DNA of 64,000 bases from Microvelia longipes (taxonomy: Eukaryota; Arthropoda; Insecta; Hemiptera; Veliidae): positions 46,584,063 through 46,648,062 of the forward strand of contig JACMZG010001914.1 of NCBI GenBank assembly GCA_018340805.1. The letters are read 5' to 3'. The notes beneath the pieces are model-generated. The model saw only the letters and a program-made list of their open reading frames with translations, searched no databases and had not been told where the DNA came from. Positions 59,047 to 64,000 of the stretch are shown here, piece by piece. The translations under genes were made by a program, and so were the position numbers. Each line of letters opens with the position of its first letter. Position 1 is the first letter of the stretch.

Positions 59047-60435
59047 AAGTATTAATTATAATACTATAGTGTGTCTGCCTTGTAGTTTAAAGTGTATGAA
59101 GGTTTGGTTTAACAGCGAGGGCACTTGTTAATCCTAGTTTTCACTACACTATAAGAGTCAGTGAAAATATGTATGATTGCTTGATAAAAAGCATGAGAGG
59201 AACCATAGAAATTCACGGCTCTTCTGTCTAGATTAGATGAAATATACCTACACTTGAAATTAAATGGAGTAGAACACTATCTTTGGAAGCTGGCAAAAAG
59301 GGCCCAACAACGTGGCCTACTTGCCTTGTAGTTACTACCACTCCCCCTATATTACTACTACTAAGTAAGAAATCAATTAGAATAAAGCTTTTCTTTACTA
59401 TCTAAGAAAACATTTCGTGTGGAAGTGCTAGCGCTTTATTTTGTTTACTAACAAAGAAATTATTTCATCTCTAAGTGTTTTATTTTGTTTGTTTCCTTCA
59501 GCCACGAATAATTTGTTTTTAAACTCCTATTTTCTTAATGAACAGTTAATGAATTTTGTAGTCAGCATTAACAATATTTTTCTTTTATTAAATTTTTTGA
59601 ACTGAAAAAAATTTTTGAGTTGATTATTATAAATATTTTAATTCTCTATCAAAATTCCTATCATCTTAATGCATTAAGTTTTTTATTCTAATTAACTTTT
59701 TAAAGTAAATATATAAATAATTTTTTTTCGAAATCTATTGCTTGTTAAAAAAGACTGTACACTTACATAATTTTATCTTAAATTGTCAGAGAATATTTTA
59801 TTCTACATTTTTATTAATATGCAAAAATATTCTTTTGAAGATGTAATATATGTTGTTTGACAACTGATTTTGCATGCAAAATTTAACTTGCTTGATAAAC
59901 TTAAAGCGCCTTCAAGCGCCTTGTAAATTAAGTCATTTTTCAATATTATTAAGTATTTTACATATTTATAAAAAAAAGTAAGAAATTTAGTTTATTATAC
60001 TTAATTTTTTAAGTTTTCCCATGAAGATTAATATAAACTATATTTAAGAAAAATTGTATTTCTTTCAAATGAATTTAATAATTTAATTGATTAAATGTTT
60101 AAACTTGTGCTAAGTTGCTTATATTTTTTTAATGAAGAACTTGTTTGTGAAAAATTGGATTAGTAAGTGAAAAATAGCTGATCAAACGAAGATCTGAAAA
60201 AAGATATAAGCGTACGACAAGTAGTTGACAGATTGTTTTTTATTGGTTTGAGGAAGCTAGCTAGATGACCAACCACCAGTCCCAAATAAAGTTTGACGTC
60301 TCCTTGGAAATTCCCTGGCGACATTGTTTAATCGACATTAACTTTAAAAATTTCAATTGTGCAATTTCAAAACTATCTTCAAGTTGTTAAGCAAATTTGA
60401 AACGTCTATAAAGCAAAATTATTCCTTTTCTATGT
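59047..60435. other. AT-rich unique DNA, nothing recognised
   Basis: No supported gene or repeat. Confidence 0.5.
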
Positions 60436-60748
<313 letters not shown>

Positions 60749-61609
60749 CACGAGGGGTTCTATTTGAACTTTCGAAGGATTTCTTAAATTGAAGGAAACC
60801 TAAGCCAAGGGCTTCAGTTCAGGCACAATGAAAGCACATATGAATTTAAGTGCCTTGGAAATAATCTCCTCCGGAAAATGAAGGCTTTTGTCATTATAGA
60901 ATGTATGAAGTCTTTGTATCTTCTTGCCAATTAAACTCTAACTTTTTCAAAATAATACTAGAACTAAATTTGATCTAAACGGAATAAAAATCAATAGATT
61001 TCTCTGAAATACTGTCCGATACCTTAGTGATTAAAAAGTATAGGAAATAGCTTACACATATTTCTATAAATCTTGTTATTCAAATACGGTTATGATAAAA
61101 GTGAGTTATTAAATTTTTCTTTTAAATTATTTTCTAAAGAATTTTATAATTAGGAATGTTATTTATTTAGTTCGCTAATGATTTACTAAGAAATTTCATA
61201 AACAACATACAAAGCAATTTTTAGAATGAGCTGGATCTACATTTAGATTTTCAATAAACTGTAGGCGTAGACAAGGGTACATTGTTTAGTATTATTTTCA
61301 ATCTAATGAGGACTGAACTCTAAAATACATATGGAGACAGTGAAAGCCTGGATATATGTTTAGGCGGCGTACAATAGATCAATAAACTGTTTTTGGAGAT
61401 CTTGCGGGGGCGCAAATAAAATACCACAAGACCAGTTATAATTTGCAAACTGAAATAATTTGCATTTCACTCGATCTTTTGTCGGTTTCTTAGAACAGGA
61501 TCAGTCTGACAAGATTATACAAAAACTTACTTCTGCATAAATTAGCGACTTTGTAAAGAATTGAAATAACGAATTTAACACGTTTTAATACGACGACAAT
61601 TATCTATAA
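60749..61609. other. Unique DNA, nothing recognised
   Basis: No supported feature. Confidence 0.45.
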
Positions 61610-61936
61610 TTACATGTTTTGTAGAGCTCCGTTAAAATGTAGGGCCTCTAAAATACTTCTTTCAATACGGCCCAGATTATTTATTATTGTTGAATCCCCC
61701 CTTAAATATTTTATTTCTATTTTTACCGGAGAATCCGTCGGTTTCGGAGGAGGACAGAGGACAACCCCTGTTAAAGGCGGGGCTCGTAGCGCGGTAAGTA
61801 TGGATGTTACAATATTGCTGTCATCACAGATCCACCGCAACGCAAGGATCTTGAATAAAAGGGATGACGCACTGAGTCGATTTGCCATACTAAAAAGTGA
61901 CCCCATCGAAGACCAAAAATAGAGAAAATTCAACAC
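61610..61936 (-). CDS. Unidentified open reading frame
   Basis: 108 codons from ATG 61936 to TAA 61610; an internal ATG at 61891 would give 93 residues. The frame contains MANRLSASSLLFKILALRW and a proline-rich CPPPKPTDSP stretch. No family is recognised. The region is less AT-rich than its surroundings. The opposite strand is also open over almost the same span, and a third (+) frame reads PENPSVSEEDRGQPLLKAG up to a consensus donor GCG/GTAAGT at 61793, so the true coding strand is undecided. In the minus frame, composition turns AT-rich after CCG/GTAAAA at about 61727, a possible donor. Confidence 0.25.
   Translation of the reverse strand: MLNFLYFWSSMGSLFSMANRLSASSLLFKILALRWICDDSNIVTSILTALRAPPLTGVVLCPPPKPTDSPVKIEIKYLRGDSTIINNLGRIERSILEALHFNGALQNM
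61842..61911 (-). repeat. Inverted duplication, left copy
   Basis: On the minus strand CTTCGATGGGGTCA and GCGTCATCCCTTTTATTC, AAGATCCTTGC match the + strand at 62307-62370 apart from an indel of about 10 bp. Whether this is a dispersed repeat or a duplicated exon is unknown. Confidence 0.6.
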
Positions 61937-62306
61937 GAAACAAACGTCAAAAACTAGTTAGTTTTTGAAAAAACTACACATGCTTGGAACAAACTGCGAA
62001 TGCTTACAATTGTTATAACAGCGCAGGTCTTAAATTTTAGAGGCAAACATTCCTCTAAATGGTTTCCCATTGTTTATTGCTTGAGATGTTTATAACAAAA
62101 CACGCTTAAATTATCACTCTCTGAAGTGGCAAAGTATGGTCCAAAAATTAAAATTGAATAAGCACAAATGACTTAACAAACACCACAAATGTGACAATTA
62201 CGAGAAACACAGAAGAAAGTGGAGAAGCAAACTTGACAACCTGGTAACATAACCTGCGTTTGGCGCTTTTTTTCATTATAACCAAGGGGAAGGTAATCTC
62301 ATACAA

Positions 62307-62370
62307 CTTCCACGGGGTCAGAAATGTTCCTTAATGCGTCATCCCCTTTATTCAAGATCCTTGCCGCAAC
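62307..62370 (+). repeat. Inverted duplication, right copy
   Basis: CTTCCACGGGGTCA then GCGTCATCCCCTTTATTC, AAGATCCTTGC. It ends just before ATG 62377 (context GAGAAGATGAGT), whose frame stops after 11 codons at TAG 62410. Confidence 0.6.
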
Positions 62371-62412
62371 GAGAAGATGAGTGAAGTTCCAAAGTTCTCG
62401 CTTATTTTATAG

Positions 62413-62515
62413 GAAGGATCCTTTGACTTAAATCCAGATGTAAGGTTTCTAAAATCCACCGTGGAATTAAACAAACAGAGATGGAATCCACCGCGTGACT
62501 TAATTCCACCCACAG
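62413..62515 (+). CDS. Candidate internal coding exon, unidentified protein
   Basis: 103 nt bounded by TTCTCGCTTATTTTATAG on the left (pyrimidine-rich acceptor, AG at 62411-62412) and CACAG/GTGAGC on the right (donor GT at 62516). Only one + frame is open through it; the other two stop within 18 nt. It gives 34 codons plus one base, including DVRFLKSTVELNKQRWNPPR and ending LIPPT. Codon composition is protein-like and unlike the flanks. I do not recognise the family. It lies on the same strand as the three ratchet-type sites, so it could be the exon after the long intron. Against this, no ideal branchpoint is visible, and a processed fragment with an in-frame stop (TAG 62410) would look similar. 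Confidence 0.4.
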
Positions 62516-62520
62516 GTGAG

Positions 62521-63166
62521 CTTAAGGTGAATTGAAAGACAAACCGACTATTTACTATTTTCGACGAATTAAGCTAGAAATGACTTTTGATCTTGAGATA
62601 TATTTTGAATTTTAAATTCATCTATTCATATTTGTGTTTTGATTTATATTAATATTTTCTTTGTATACTCTATTCTCAATACTTTGCTTTAAGAAGACCT
62701 AAAGGACATTTTTTGCTTCACAGACCTACGTTTCATGGTCGAGTGAGTTTCATGGTTGAGCCCTTCTTGTGTCTAAGGACATGGTTCACTTCATATTGCC
62801 CTTTATATACAACTTTTATCATTAAGTTATGATCTTAGTTTCTTTTCTTCGCTTTAAACTCGGTTGAAGTATTAAACTAATTTTATTCCAATAGTTTTAG
62901 TATATTTTTAGTATAGTAGTTTTTTAACCTTAGATTATTCTTATGCCAAGTTAAATATTTTGCAAATATTTAAGAAAACGATGACAAATTAATGCCCTTT
63001 AATCCAAACAAATCCACATTATTTTTTTACTTTAACTTATTTATTCCGAAATGGAAAAGTAATGTTTTTGCAAAAAATCTGAAACTAGGCTTTTACTAGA
63101 ATTTTTTATTTTAGATGTTTTTAAGACCTTAAAAACAAATTAATTAATTAATTCTGTTTTAATTAT
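62521..63166. other. AT-rich unique DNA, nothing recognised
   Basis: Composition returns to AT-rich directly after the candidate exon, as expected for intron sequence. Confidence 0.45.
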
Positions 63167-63262
63167 AATAAATAATTATAACAGAATAATATTGCGAAAC
63201 TATTCTAATAAATAAATATAACAGAATAATATTGCGAAAATATTCTAATAAATAAATAAATA
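63167..63262. repeat. About 50-bp tandem duplication
   Basis: AATAAATATAACAGAATAAT, ATTGCGAAA, TATTCTAATAAATAAAT occur about twice, plus a partial copy. Confidence 0.85.
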
Positions 63263-64000
63263 ATTTACATTATGATGTGTTGAGAACAAAAGTACTTTCA
63301 GAGTAATATAAAATACATCAATCGTAAAAAATTTTATTTCGTTTTTAAATTCATGATTTTTGTTCGATTACAAAACATACAATAATATTTTTTAAATAAT
63401 CAATCCAACATCGGGTTTATACTCAGAAATTTATGCAAATTTGTCTATACGTGTTAAACATTATTACAATATTTTGCATAAATTTCTTGATTCATGCTCC
63501 TTTAAAACGATTACTATTCTTTATTTTGCTTTATTAAGTGTAGAATTAGTATTATTTTACTGAATACCCATCTATTTTATTTATAATAGGTTTTTACTCT
63601 TTATGTCTGGTTTGATTGTGATGTAATGTTAGTCTTGCAACAAGATATCTTTAAGTTTAATGTGTGCTTCTCTGATGTTATGTCATTTTATTCTTTTGTT
63701 TCCATGTCCTCCTTTTATTTATACTTTTTTAGTTTGCAATATCTTTATTCTTCTTTTTTTTCAATAACAACAGTAAACATACATGACTATTTTCTTTCAA
63801 TTCATATAATAATAAAGATGTTTGTGTCAGATTTTCTATATATTTTTGTTCCTTTTATTATTTTTTTTCACATTTTGTTAAAATATGATGTGTGACTTGT
63901 TGATAATTTCGATAAAATATAATAAATAAAAATAAAAAATAATGAAATAAAAAAATAAAAATATAAAGTATGACATGTTGATATAATAATCAATAAATAT
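63263..64000. other. AT-rich unique DNA, nothing recognised
   Basis: The + frame at 63626 is a Phe/Tyr/Ser-rich translation of T-rich DNA. Confidence 0.45.

Overview
The window is AT-rich (roughly three quarters A+T by eye), repeat-dense animal DNA with no intact conventional gene. Pol-III-type SINEs with ATT-type tails, a hAT-family MITE, a non-LTR retroelement 3' end with a TTCTA tail, several foldback elements and very long (AT)n runs all point to an invertebrate, most likely an arthropod. I cannot name the species. The long reading frames are mostly translations of (AT)n and minisatellites.

The most informative non-repeat signal is three near-identical sites on the + strand, at 9411/9412, 25742/25743 and 48492/48493. 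At each one a good 3' splice site (branchpoint-like motif, pyrimidine tract, TTTCAG) abuts a 5' splice site (GTATGT or GTATGC) with no exon between them. Each is followed 32-52 nt later by a second donor (GTGAGT or GTAAGT). This is the layout of recursive splice sites (ratchet points with short cryptic exons) known from giant insect introns. It suggests that most of the window is one long intron of a + strand gene. A short exon-like stretch at 62413-62515, open in only one frame and flanked by AG and GTGAGC, is a candidate for the next exon.

Layout. 1-9.4 kb: a 37-bp satellite with a 259-bp higher-order repeat, a 34/68-bp dimeric satellite, SINEs, a foldback and a 41-bp minisatellite. 9.4-22 kb: first ratchet site, a 200-bp near-perfect palindrome, minisatellites, SINEs and a foldback array. 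22-31 kb: a foldback, then a nested cluster (dispersed repeat, LINE tail with 11-bp target duplication, Buster-like hAT MITE), the second ratchet site, several minisatellites, and a 287-bp inverted repeat whose arms carry a hammerhead-ribozyme-like motif. 31-48 kb: mostly unique AT-rich DNA with a TIR element, a degenerate 30-bp minisatellite over 1 kb long, a second large copy of the dispersed repeat, and a SINE. 48-64 kb: third ratchet site, a TSD-flanked SINE, a palindromic MITE, a possible transposase remnant, a purine-rich 26-bp minisatellite, two more SINEs, and a less AT-rich end (61.6-62.5 kb) holding the candidate exon and an unexplained reading frame.

Five of the foldback or palindromic elements share a core in their arms: CTGAnGA, a short hairpin, GAAA, then often a CCGG-type centre. 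In one of them (29735-30021) all three hammerhead stems can be drawn. Hammerhead motifs are known from Penelope-like retroelements, so these may be terminal pieces of such elements arranged as inverted pairs.
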